The notes under the pieces: model-generated | Databases searched by the model: none | Told to the model about the DNA's origin: nothing | Seen by the model: the letters and a program-made list of their open reading frames with translations, nothing else | Translations under genes and position numbers: made by a program | Part shown: piece after piece, positions 8,320 to 13,814 of the stretch | Numbering within the stretch: the first letter of the stretch is position 1 | Layout: every line of letters begins with the position of its first letter | Assembly: GCA_900544845.1 (NCBI GenBank) | Contig: UQWV01000049.1 | Span: 1 to 13,814, forward strand | Direction of reading: 5' to 3' | Length of the DNA stretch: 13,814 bases | From: an uncultured Collinsella sp. | Lineage (GTDB): Bacteria; Actinomycetota; Coriobacteriia; Coriobacteriales; Coriobacteriaceae

Positions 8320-8468
8320 GAAGAAATCCTCGCAATTGAGTCGCAATGAAAAAGTCCATAACGTTACTAGTTTATGGCATTTTGAGCATCGACAGCTAAA
8401 CTCCAGACACGGACATCAATTGGCGAAAATGTGGCACAACACCTTATCTGTCTTGGCGGCGGCGCCAG
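8320..8468. other. Intergenic region before the DUF4012 gene
   Basis: On the minus strand it holds a short inverted repeat, CCATAA/TTATGG (8357-8378, 10-base loop), followed by ACTTTTT. This could be a weak terminator of the transporter gene or an operator. A loose -10 (TAAACT) overlaps it, without a convincing -35. I see nothing coding. Confidence 0.3.
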
Positions 8469-9491
8469 CTACACCGTAAGGAACATCATCACGATGATCA
8501 TGGCAAAGCCGATAAGGTCGGTCGGCAAAAACACCGTGCCCAGCATAACGGCGCTGGTGATGGTCGCCGAGACCGGCTCCACGGTTCCGATGAGGCTCGC
8601 ACGCACCGAGCCGATGTCCTTAACGCCCTGCATATAGAGCATGTAGGCAAAAAACGAGCCAATGACCACGAACACCGCGAGCGCCTCGACGCCGGCAGCG
8701 TCGAGCGCCGGCATATGCGCCCAAGGCTGCACGAAGATGCACGAAACAACGCCCGCTGTGAGCATGGCCGAACCTGTGACGATGGGGCTGCCGTATTCGG
8801 GCAGGATCTTGGCGGGAATCACCGCCATGCACGTGGCGCTGACCGCGCACATGAGGCCCGCGATCAAGCCGAGCGGCGAGATGTTCAGGCTGGTGGGATC
8901 ACCGCCGGTGGCGATTAAAAACGTGCCGCCAAGGGCCAGGCCAATGCCGATGACCTCGCGCGTGCGCGGCATACGACGATCGGTCACGCAGGTGTAGCCC
9001 ATGATGATGACCAGCTGCAGGCACTGAAGCACCGTCGCGGTTCCGGCATTGGTCAGGCGCACGGCCGAAAGGTAGCAAAACTGGTTAAACAGCAGGCCAA
9101 AAGCGGTAAAAAGCAGCAGCTGCCTGCGGTCGGCAGGTGTGGTCCAGAGCTTAACCAGGCGCTCGCGGTCGCGCGTAACGACCACGGCCATAAAGAGCAG
9201 CCCGGCGAGAATCTGGCGAACACTCATGAGCCACAGAGTGTCGACATGGTAGGTATCGAACAGAAAGCTCGCGCTGGTGCCCGAAAAGCCCCAAAACGAA
9301 CCGCCCACCAACGTGGCCAGAACGCCCGTGATCATCTTGCGCGTCGAAGCGCTGTTCAGGCGGTCGCGCCATGCGCGGCGGGTGCTACGGCTGAGCTCGT
9401 CGGTGCCCTCGGGCACATCAATGTTCGATATATCGGTCATCGGCACCGAAGCCCCTGCGCCTTCGACCTGCTCGACACACTCTTTGCTCAT
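8469..9491 (-). CDS. EamA/DMT-superfamily transporter
   Basis: This is an inner-membrane carrier of the drug/metabolite transporter superfamily; the substrate cannot be read from sequence. It has 340 residues. An N-terminal cytosolic stretch of about 50 residues precedes ten predicted helices, near 53-75, 86-105, 124-142, 149-167, 179-195, 205-224, 236-254, 267-289, 299-318 and 323-339. These form the usual two EamA repeats. Family signatures are GGSFWGFSGTSASFLF in helix 1, LSAVRLTNAGTATVLQCLQ at the end of repeat 1, and GSVRASLIGTVEPVSATI in repeat 2. The ATG at 9491 follows GGGGGAG by four bases. The protein ends directly after helix 10 without the usual charged tail, and the LGE motif of the second repeat reads LGT. 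It is likely monocistronic or co-transcribed with the DUF4012 gene. Confidence 0.88.
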   Translation of the reverse strand: MSKECVEQVEGAGASVPMTDISNIDVPEGTDELSRSTRRAWRDRLNSASTRKMITGVLATLVGGSFWGFSGTSASFLFDTYHVDTLWLMSVRQILAGLLFMAVVVTRDRERLVKLWTTPADRRQLLLFTAFGLLFNQFCYLSAVRLTNAGTATVLQCLQLVIIMGYTCVTDRRMPRTREVIGIGLALGGTFLIATGGDPTSLNISPLGLIAGLMCAVSATCMAVIPAKILPEYGSPIVTGSAMLTAGVVSCIFVQPWAHMPALDAAGVEALAVFVVIGSFFAYMLYMQGVKDIGSVRASLIGTVEPVSATITSAVMLGTVFLPTDLIGFAMIIVMMFLTV

Positions 9492-9722
9492 TCCACTCCC
9501 CCGAAACGGCCTGGAAACAATTCGGCTTACCTTACCACGGCGAAGGCATCAGCTGGAGGCTTGTCCGCTTATCGGTAGGACAATTCCGCAGGCGTCTTTC
9601 CATAGCTCGATACCGCAATGGCCTTGCATTATGCGACAGCCAAATCGCGGCAGCAGGCTCTTTTGAAATGGATATGACAAAGCCCCCGAATTCCACAATG
9701 TAAGCGATTTTTAAAAATGTTC
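9492..9722. other. Intergenic region between transporter and tRNA-Val
   Basis: The transporter (minus) and the tRNA (plus) diverge here. The stretch holds a dyad TTGTCC-11-GGACAA (9561-9583), about 70 bases upstream of the transporter start, which may be an operator. It also holds the A/T palindrome at 9707-9718. Small open frames here have no ribosome site and I do not support them. Confidence 0.4.
9707..9718 (+). promoter_or_regulatory. A/T-rich UP-like element of the tRNA promoter
   Basis: A perfect palindrome ATTTTTAAAAAT, placed at about -51 to -40 from the predicted start of the tRNA promoter. RNA polymerase alpha C-terminal domains bind such UP elements. Confidence 0.5.
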
Positions 9723-9751
9723 TTGCCACCGAGTTCAGGCTCCGTTATATT
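9723..9751 (+). promoter_or_regulatory. Sigma-70-type promoter of tRNA-Val
   Basis: TTGCCA (9723-9728) and TATATT (9746-9751) are separated by exactly 17 bases. Transcription would start near 9758, about 23 bases before the mature tRNA. Confidence 0.8.
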
Positions 9752-9780
9752 ATCCCTTGCGCACTTGCGCACCCTTGATC

Positions 9781-9855
9781 GGGCGTTTAGCTCAGGGGGA
9801 GAGCGCTTCCCTGACACGGAAGAGGTCAGAAGTTCAAATCTTCTAACGCCCACCA
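9781..9855 (+). tRNA. tRNA-Val(GAC)
   Basis: A complete cloverleaf: acceptor GGGCGTT/AACGCCC, D stem GCTC/GAGC, anticodon stem CTTCC/GGAAG around loop CTGACAC, and T arm AGAAG-TTCAAAT-CTTCT. The discriminator is A and the CCA end is encoded. Anticodon GAC reads GUC/GUU valine codons. It has its own promoter and terminator. tRNA 3' ends are common integration sites, but no second copy of this 3' end was seen downstream within the window. Confidence 0.97.
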
Positions 9856-9863
9856 AACGTTCG

Positions 9864-9899
9864 CAGCTCAGAGGCTATGTCTCTGGGCTGTTTTGTTTT
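9864..9899 (+). terminator. Rho-independent terminator of tRNA-Val
   Basis: CAGCTCAGAG and CTCTGGGCTG form a 10-bp stem (one G-U pair, 7-base loop) followed by TTTTGTTTT. It begins nine bases after the tRNA. Confidence 0.88.
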
Positions 9900-10137
9900 A
9901 TGTCGCCAAATCCGCTGGCAGCTCCAACCGCCCAAGCAACCACCCTGCCCATACACAAAACCGCGTCAGCGACCCAAGTGCCTATCCCGGCTGACTCTGC
10001 AGTCAATCAAAACCGCGTCAATAGCCACCGAGGCCGAGGCCAACGCGTCTCGAACCCATCCGAGCCGCAACTCCTCAGCAAAACGCCGCGATGTCTGCGT
10101 CCTGCGGTATCCTTGAGCCACTTGCACCTGCAGCACC
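9900..10137. other. Non-coding stretch upstream of the DUF5710 gene, with a short direct repeat
   Basis: The frame of the next gene is open through here, but it has no ribosome site and odd, Pro/Gln/Ser-rich content, so I do not call it coding. It contains AAAACCGCGTCA twice (9957-9968 and 10009-10020). No convincing promoter was found. Confidence 0.4.
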
Positions 10138-10143
10138 AAGGAG
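10138..10143 (+). promoter_or_regulatory. Ribosome binding site of the DUF5710 gene
   Basis: AAGGAG five bases before ATG 10149. It sets the start and rejects the longer open frame from 9717, which runs through the tRNA. Confidence 0.85.
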
Positions 10144-10148
10144 CCGCC

Positions 10149-10835
10149 ATGCGCACCGAGCTCGATGTCCCCTTTTCGCACAAAGAAGAAGCCAAGGCGC
10201 TGGGCGCCAAATGGGACCGGACCAAGAAGATCTGGTATGTACCCAGCGGCGTCAACCCCGAGCCCTTTGCCGAGTGGCTGCCCGGTGTTGACCGATCCGA
10301 CCCCTCAGCGCCGTATATATATCTAGTACTGGGCAAGCGCGAGTGCTGGAAGTGTCACAAAGAGACCTCGGTCGCGGCCTTCGGCATTCCCTATCGAACC
10401 GATAACGACGAGAGCATCGCCATCGCGCACGCGCCCAACGAAGCCGGGTACATTGCCATCGACACGGCCAACGCCAACGCACTCGCCATCGTGCCCGCTC
10501 TTGGCTGCGTACCGGGCGAGATCCGCGACTACCTTCATAAGCGCTGCGGCTACAAGCCCGTAGGCGCGCGAGCCTCCAAAGCCCCGTCGCTCGGCAACAC
10601 GTGCACCAGTTGCGACGCGCTGCAAGGCAGCCGCTATCTGTTCGAGGAGCCCTCGTCCCCGTTTGCCCTCACTGCCATCAACAAGCTGCCGGCACTGGAG
10701 TTTATACGCGTCGAAGTTGCCGGCGTCTTTGGCGTCCCGGCCACGCGTACCGACTTTGACCAGGCACTCTTTACCTGGGCACGCGACCATCACGCCGAGT
10801 TCCACAAGCAACTCGGCGAGGGGATTTATTTGTAG
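10149..10835 (+). CDS. DUF5710-domain protein with paired CxxC knuckles
   Basis: The function is unknown. Of 228 residues, the first 45 or so match the DUF5710 pattern: LDVPFSHKEEAKALGAKWD, then KKIWYVP and FAEWLP. This small domain is often attached to primases, topoisomerases and other DNA-handling proteins and may bind nucleic acid. After a short linker comes CWKC (C66, C69) and, 83 residues later, CTSC (C152, C155). These could close one split zinc ribbon; C120 and C133 lie between them. The final part (about 170-228) has no recognised motif and ends ARDHHAEFHKQLGEGIYL. No membrane segment or signal peptide. Base composition matches the core genome (65% G+C in one sampled line), unlike the next two genes. 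It converges on the zinc-ribbon gene, with 37 bases between stops. The domain call is fairly sure; the role is open. Confidence 0.8.
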   Translation: MRTELDVPFSHKEEAKALGAKWDRTKKIWYVPSGVNPEPFAEWLPGVDRSDPSAPYIYLVLGKRECWKCHKETSVAAFGIPYRTDNDESIAIAHAPNEAGYIAIDTANANALAIVPALGCVPGEIRDYLHKRCGYKPVGARASKAPSLGNTCTSCDALQGSRYLFEEPSSPFALTAINKLPALEFIRVEVAGVFGVPATRTDFDQALFTWARDHHAEFHKQLGEGIYL

Positions 10836-10872
10836 AGGCAAAAGACACTCACAGCCAACTCCTCCGCATCAC

Positions 10873-11157
10873 CTATCCCTCGTCGCCGGCGTCGTACACG
10901 ATATCGAGGCCACAAACAGGGCATTTCTCCGGATACACCGGCATATGAACGCCTGTCCGTTTTCTCACTTCGTCGCTGAGTCTGTCGCGCGCATCGATAA
11001 ACCGAATGTCGAGACACGGTATTTGCGAGCCGCAGCAAGGGCAGGTGACGACAAACGACGCGCAATCAACCTCTACGCTCGGAAACATATTGTTGTCTAT
11101 AAGGGCACACGGCAGTTTTCCGTACTTCCCCATCGCAATATCGCCTCGCCAGCTCAT
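10873..11157 (-). CDS. Small CPxCG zinc-ribbon protein
   Basis: I do not recognise this 94-residue protein. It has two zinc knuckles, CPCCG (C39, C42) and CPVCG (C79, C82), 36 residues apart, with a further C48. This suggests a single zinc ribbon with a helical insert (LSDEVRKRTGV). The N-terminus MSWRGDIAMGKYGKLPCALIDN is not a signal peptide. The ATG at 11157 is chosen because AGGGGAG lies five bases upstream; a longer frame to 11229 has no such site. It follows the HNH gene on the same strand after 122 bases. It shares that gene's lower G+C (48% and 57% in two hand-counted lines). It could be an accessory or regulator of the endonuclease, but that is inference from position only. Confidence 0.72.
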   Translation of the reverse strand: MSWRGDIAMGKYGKLPCALIDNNMFPSVEVDCASFVVTCPCCGSQIPCLDIRFIDARDRLSDEVRKRTGVHMPVYPEKCPVCGLDIVYDAGDEG

Positions 11158-11162
11158 ACACG

Positions 11163-11169
11163 CTCCCCT
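11163..11169 (-). promoter_or_regulatory. Ribosome binding site of the zinc-ribbon gene
   Basis: AGGGGAG on the minus strand, five bases before ATG 11157. It supports the short form of this small gene. Confidence 0.8.
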
Positions 11170-11279
11170 CTCGCTATACAAATCAGGAAGAGCATGCACC
11201 GGCGGGCGTGCGCGAGATTGCATCGCCACGCGATCCGATCAAACAACACGATCGTCAAAGAATGCCAAAGCCAAATACG

Positions 11280-12362
11280 CTAATACGGCAGAAGCCCCGC
11301 CTTTTCACGCTTCTTTTCCGAGCGATCGAACTCAATGCGATGGGCCTCAAGAAACACCGTATCGGGTCGCCACTGACGCTCACTCGGCTGCCTTAGCGTC
11401 GCACCCGCAAAGGAAGCGTAGTCGGTCTTATCCAGCAGGTACGATCCGCACAGCCGATATTCGCCGCAAACAGGCTCAAACGAAATCAGGTGAGCATCAA
11501 ATAGGGAATGAAGATCGCGCCGAAGCAGAATACCGTTGCTGGCAACCTGCGATTTGGGTCCCGAGTAATTCTCGATATGCGCAGCCTCCAGAGCTTCGCT
11601 GACGCCGCAGTCCGACACCGCGCAACGGCCATCATAGGCGGCAACGAGCTGCTTGCGGAACCATTGCTGCCCCAATCGCTCGCGCCTTAACGCATAGCGG
11701 ACCTTTTCGTCGTCGGTCACACCCTGTCCGGCAAACTCAATATCGACGGGTATGTGCTTCAGATAACTCATGTCGGGCGCAAAACGAGGGTCCGGTCCGC
11801 CTTTATGAACAGGACCGTGCAGAACAAACCATCCGTTTTCGGGCTCGAACCGCTCAACAAACGCAAGGCCGAGCACCTTATAGCCCACCTCGGTTGCAAA
11901 TATGACTCCGACTGGGACGCCACATTCCATGCAGTTGAGCATTTTACGGTTGTAATTCTGGTCTCGAAAACCAACGGTACCCGGCGCTTGAACCGAGTAC
12001 TTAATGACCCATGTGCCATCGTCCAAATAGAGCGGAGGCACATCGGTGTAGAAGCTCTTTTTAGAGTTATGGACCGAAAGCGCAAAGATCTTATTGGGAT
12101 CTTGATTCACCCGATCCTGGCCCGGCCAGAAGATCCCTGAATCCCGCGTTACGGGAAAGAAGTCCGAGCCAATTCTCAAACGATACTGATACTGAGGGCT
12201 ATCTTCCTTGGTGTGGTGCGGAAGGCTGGTCCAAACGCCGCCGCGCTGTTCCTCACCCAGAAACCACTCCCATGCCTCAACGTATTCGGAAGGCACGAGA
12301 CTGCGGGCGCGGTCATAGCTTGGTCCATCCATCAACGGAACAGCAAGGTCAATGTCGTTCAT
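11280..12362 (-). CDS. HNH endonuclease, predicted modification-dependent restriction type
   Basis: This is probably a defence nuclease. Of 360 residues, the C-terminal part is an HNH_2-type domain at about 228-300: ERLGQQWFRKQLVAAYDGRC, then EAAHI (H262), SNGILLRRDLHSLFD (N276, H285) and HLISFEP. H262 is the expected general base. The N-terminal region (about 55-185), with FFPVTRDSGIFWPGQ, then GTWVIKYS, NRKMLNCMECGVPVGVIFA and YKVLGLAFVE, resembles the PUA/SRA-like reader segment that precedes this nuclease in many putative restriction proteins. Such proteins are thought to bind modified bases and cut nearby. ATG 12362 is preferred over GTG 12371; both have only weak ribosome sites (AGG). 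G+C is about 47-57% in most hand-counted lines (one 68%), against 65-70% in pheT. It is likely the first gene of a two-gene unit with the zinc-ribbon gene. Confidence 0.82.
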   Translation of the reverse strand: MNDIDLAVPLMDGPSYDRARSLVPSEYVEAWEWFLGEEQRGGVWTSLPHHTKEDSPQYQYRLRIGSDFFPVTRDSGIFWPGQDRVNQDPNKIFALSVHNSKKSFYTDVPPLYLDDGTWVIKYSVQAPGTVGFRDQNYNRKMLNCMECGVPVGVIFATEVGYKVLGLAFVERFEPENGWFVLHGPVHKGGPDPRFAPDMSYLKHIPVDIEFAGQGVTDDEKVRYALRRERLGQQWFRKQLVAAYDGRCAVSDCGVSEALEAAHIENYSGPKSQVASNGILLRRDLHSLFDAHLISFEPVCGEYRLCGSYLLDKTDYASFAGATLRQPSERQWRPDTVFLEAHRIEFDRSEKKREKAGLLPY

Positions 12363-12514
12363 CGCCAGCACCTACAACCATACGAACGCGAGTCATGCCC
12401 TTCAATAATATGGCCGAGAGTCAATTATTACGAGATCTCATTCCACGATCGGCACATCGTTGATGCTCTCGGTTTGCCGCTGGCGCGCTTGTACCCCGCT
12501 ACCCCACTTCCCTG

Positions 12515-12520
12515 TATACT
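12515..12520 (+). promoter_or_regulatory. Candidate -10 box for the 163-residue protein gene
   Basis: TATACT, 57 bases before the start codon and preceded by TG. The nearest TTGTAC (12489-12494) is 20 bases away, too far for a normal -35, so only the -10 is credible. Confidence 0.45.
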
Positions 12521-12566
12521 GATGTAGCACGTGTTTCATCCGGGCTTGTTGGGCCGGGTCGTTCAT

Positions 12567-12572
12567 GGGAGG
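12567..12572 (+). promoter_or_regulatory. Ribosome binding site of the 163-residue protein gene
   Basis: GGGAGG five bases before GTG 12578. It decides this non-ATG start. Confidence 0.85.
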
Positions 12573-12577
12573 TTCTT

Positions 12578-13069
12578 GTGGCTGTTTCGAATCCGCCTAA
12601 GGGAAGCGTTTCTTCTTCGTCCATCAAGCCGGTTACACGCAAGGCCGTGCGCTGCCAGCGCGAGGTCGCCTGGCTTGTCACGCAGGCAGCAGGCAGACTC
12701 GTGGCGAGCACGGAGGACGTCAATGCTCCCACACCGAGCTTTGTGCTGGCAGCGGCGCTGGATTTTGTGCGCCAATTGGAGCTTGCCGCACAGGATGCCA
12801 GCGGCCACCTCGACTACCAGAATGTTATGGCACCCGACCTGCAAACGTTCTGCCACATGGCCAAGTTGCCCGCCGCGCCCAATGCGCTTTCGGACGCAGG
12901 CTACATGTTTACGCTTTCGGGCGCGGACCTTATCCGCGATATCTACGCATACTGCAGCGAGCTCGCCGAACGCAGCGTCTTTGGCAAGGCTGAAGTCAAA
13001 CCGGGATATGTCATCAAGCTGGTTCTTAGGCTGTTCTTGATGGACGGGTTCGGGGCCATGCCGGCGTAA
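12578..13069 (+). CDS. Conserved-looking hypothetical protein, 163 residues
   Basis: I do not recognise this protein. It starts at GTG 12578 behind an excellent GGGAGG site. The first 20 or so residues (MAVSNPPKGSVSSSSIKP) are Ser/Pro-rich and probably disordered. The rest looks mostly helical: TRKAVRCQREVAWLVTQAAG, FVLAAALDFVRQLELAAQDA, and ADLIRDIYAYCSELAERSVF, ending VIKLVLRLFLMDGFGAMPA. C27, C93 and C126 are scattered and do not form a metal motif. No signal peptide; the hydrophobic C-terminal helix is short and probably packs in a fold rather than a membrane. G+C (67% in one hand-counted line) matches the core genome. It stands alone on its strand, diverging from the HNH gene and converging on the ATPase gene. 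Coding status is well supported by the ribosome site and composition. Confidence 0.75.
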   Translation: MAVSNPPKGSVSSSSIKPVTRKAVRCQREVAWLVTQAAGRLVASTEDVNAPTPSFVLAAALDFVRQLELAAQDASGHLDYQNVMAPDLQTFCHMAKLPAAPNALSDAGYMFTLSGADLIRDIYAYCSELAERSVFGKAEVKPGYVIKLVLRLFLMDGFGAMPA

Positions 13070-13115
13070 GCTGAGTCTTTAGCATCACCGTCGACTGGGC
13101 AACAACCGCTTTACC

Positions 13116-13164
13116 TTAGTGGGCGCCAATCGAGGGTCGATTATTGAGTCGCCTCGTCCACTAA
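13116..13164. repeat. Nested inverted repeats between convergent genes
   Basis: An outer 7-bp pair TTAGTGG/CCACTAA (13116-13122, 13158-13164) encloses a perfect 6-bp hairpin AATCGA-GGG-TCGATT (13128-13142). It lies between the stops of the 163-residue gene and the ATPase gene, so it may end transcription in both directions. There is no T tract. Confidence 0.5.
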
Positions 13165-13169
13165 CGCAT

Positions 13170-13814
13170 TTATTCCACGCGCTCTGACAGTCGATATTTG
13201 CGGTTGCGGCTTGTCGACGGCGCCGTGGGCTCAAGCTCGCCTTGAGCAATGAGCGCGTTGACGCGCGACCTAACCTGGGAAATTGTAAGCCCCGTGCGTT
13301 CTGCCAGCTCACGCGTCCCCAGCTCGCCGTAGTGTTTGAGTGCCGTCACAATTAAGCCCCCGCCATGATCGACCGGCTCGATCTTTGAACGGTAAAGTAC
13401 GACCTTGAACCGATCGAACCCCGGGCAGAACAGGGGCTCGGCCAGACCATGCGCGCGCATGGCATCGATCATCATCGGGATGCCCGAGCCATTGCCCTCA
13501 GCCGGCGAACCTGCGCCATCCGGCAGCGGGACAATCGACATGAGCTTCACAAGCGTCGCGTTACGGCATCGGGAGCTGCCGTCAAACAAGTTCTCGCGAG
13601 TCTTTCCCCCGTAAAGGCCGCCAGGATTCGTCACCTCGACACGATCGTCAAAGACGTCGACGGCAATCGATTGTCCACAGAACCGATCCCCGTATTCTCG
13701 ATGGATTACGGCGTTGGCGATTGCCTCGCGCAGAACCTCCTCGGGAATCTCAAGCGAGTCGACACGCGAGACGCCTTGGACGGTCGAGGTTCGCCGCAAA
13801 TTCTTGGCGACGGC
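13170..13814 (-). CDS. AlbA_2/HATPase_c_4-type ATP-binding regulator, C-terminal part
   Basis: Only the last 214 residues are in the window; the N-terminus, where an AlbA_2 (DNA-binding) domain would be expected, is cut off. The visible part opens with the GHKL-like ATPase segment. PEEVLREAIANAVIHREYGD carries the N-box (ANAVIHR), followed by VFDDRVEVTNPGGLYGG (G1-like), SRCRNATLVKLM and GNGSGIPMMIDAM (G2-like). This is the HATPase_c_4 pattern of COG2865 predicted regulators. The last ~60 residues form a winged helix-turn-helix: LKHYGELGTRELAERTGL, then SQVRSRVNALIAQGELEP. Such proteins are predicted transcription regulators and are common in accessory regions; some occur near defence or toxin genes. 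Stop TAA/TAG-type at 13170. No partner gene is visible in the window. Confidence 0.85.
   Translation of the reverse strand, partial: AVAKNLRRTSTVQGVSRVDSLEIPEEVLREAIANAVIHREYGDRFCGQSIAVDVFDDRVEVTNPGGLYGGKTRENLFDGSSRCRNATLVKLMSIVPLPDGAGSPAEGNGSGIPMMIDAMRAHGLAEPLFCPGFDRFKVVLYRSKIEPVDHGGGLIVTALKHYGELGTRELAERTGLTISQVRSRVNALIAQGELEPTAPSTSRNRKYRLSERVE

Larger units (their letters stand above)
12363..12577. other. Divergent intergenic region between the HNH gene and the unknown gene
   Basis: A/T-rich around 12400-12430. A minus-strand TATTAT (rc of 12405-12410) could be the HNH gene -10, but no good -35 is spaced to it. The plus-strand side holds the TATACT box described separately. No gene seen. 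Confidence 0.4.

Noticed and set aside
6940..8349. 469-residue plus-strand open frame across the DUF4012 gene
   Set aside because: Opposite-strand shadow; the minus strand has DUF4012 motifs, a membrane helix and a ribosome site.
9532..9729. 65-residue minus-strand open frame between transporter and tRNA
   Set aside because: No ribosome site or recognisable motif, and it overlaps the tRNA promoter.
9717..10148. N-terminal extension of the DUF5710 protein
   Set aside because: It would read through the tRNA-Val gene and its terminator; AAGGAG at 10138 marks the real start.
9781..12577. Integrative element anchored at tRNA-Val
   Set aside because: No integrase and no second copy of the tRNA 3' end were found within the window; kept only as a weak possibility in the findings.

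Overview
The window reads as chromosomal DNA from a high-G+C, Gram-positive-type bacterium. The best guess is a gut Coriobacteriia such as Collinsella. This rests on codon and base composition, a T-box leader in front of pheS, a DUF4012 envelope protein next to glmM, and the style of the proteins. It is an inference from sequence feel, not a database match. Most genes have a clear Shine-Dalgarno site that fixes the start.

Left part (1-6000): pheT (its 3' end lies beyond the window) and pheS are on the minus strand. They are preceded by a phenylalanine-type T-box leader whose antiterminator and terminator are both visible. Reading away from it on the plus strand is an M32 metallocarboxypeptidase with an unusual Lys/Ala-rich N-terminus. 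It ends at a perfect 17-bp GC-rich hairpin. glmM (phosphoglucosamine mutase, start of UDP-GlcNAc synthesis) follows on the minus strand.

Middle part (6000-9860): a membrane-anchored DUF4012 protein and a ten-helix EamA/DMT-type transporter are both on the minus strand. A tRNA-Val(GAC) follows on the plus strand with its own strong promoter, an A/T-rich upstream element and a terminator.

Right part (9860-13814) is accessory in character. It holds a DUF5710-domain protein with two CxxC knuckles, a small CPxCG zinc-ribbon protein, a predicted modification-dependent HNH endonuclease, an unrecognised 163-residue protein, and the C-terminal part of an ATPase/winged-helix regulator of the AlbA_2/HATPase_c_4 (COG2865) kind. 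The zinc-ribbon and HNH genes share a strand and have visibly lower G+C than both flanks, so they look like an acquired two-gene cassette, possibly for DNA defence. This is the most interesting part of the window. No CRISPR array, transposase or integrase was seen.
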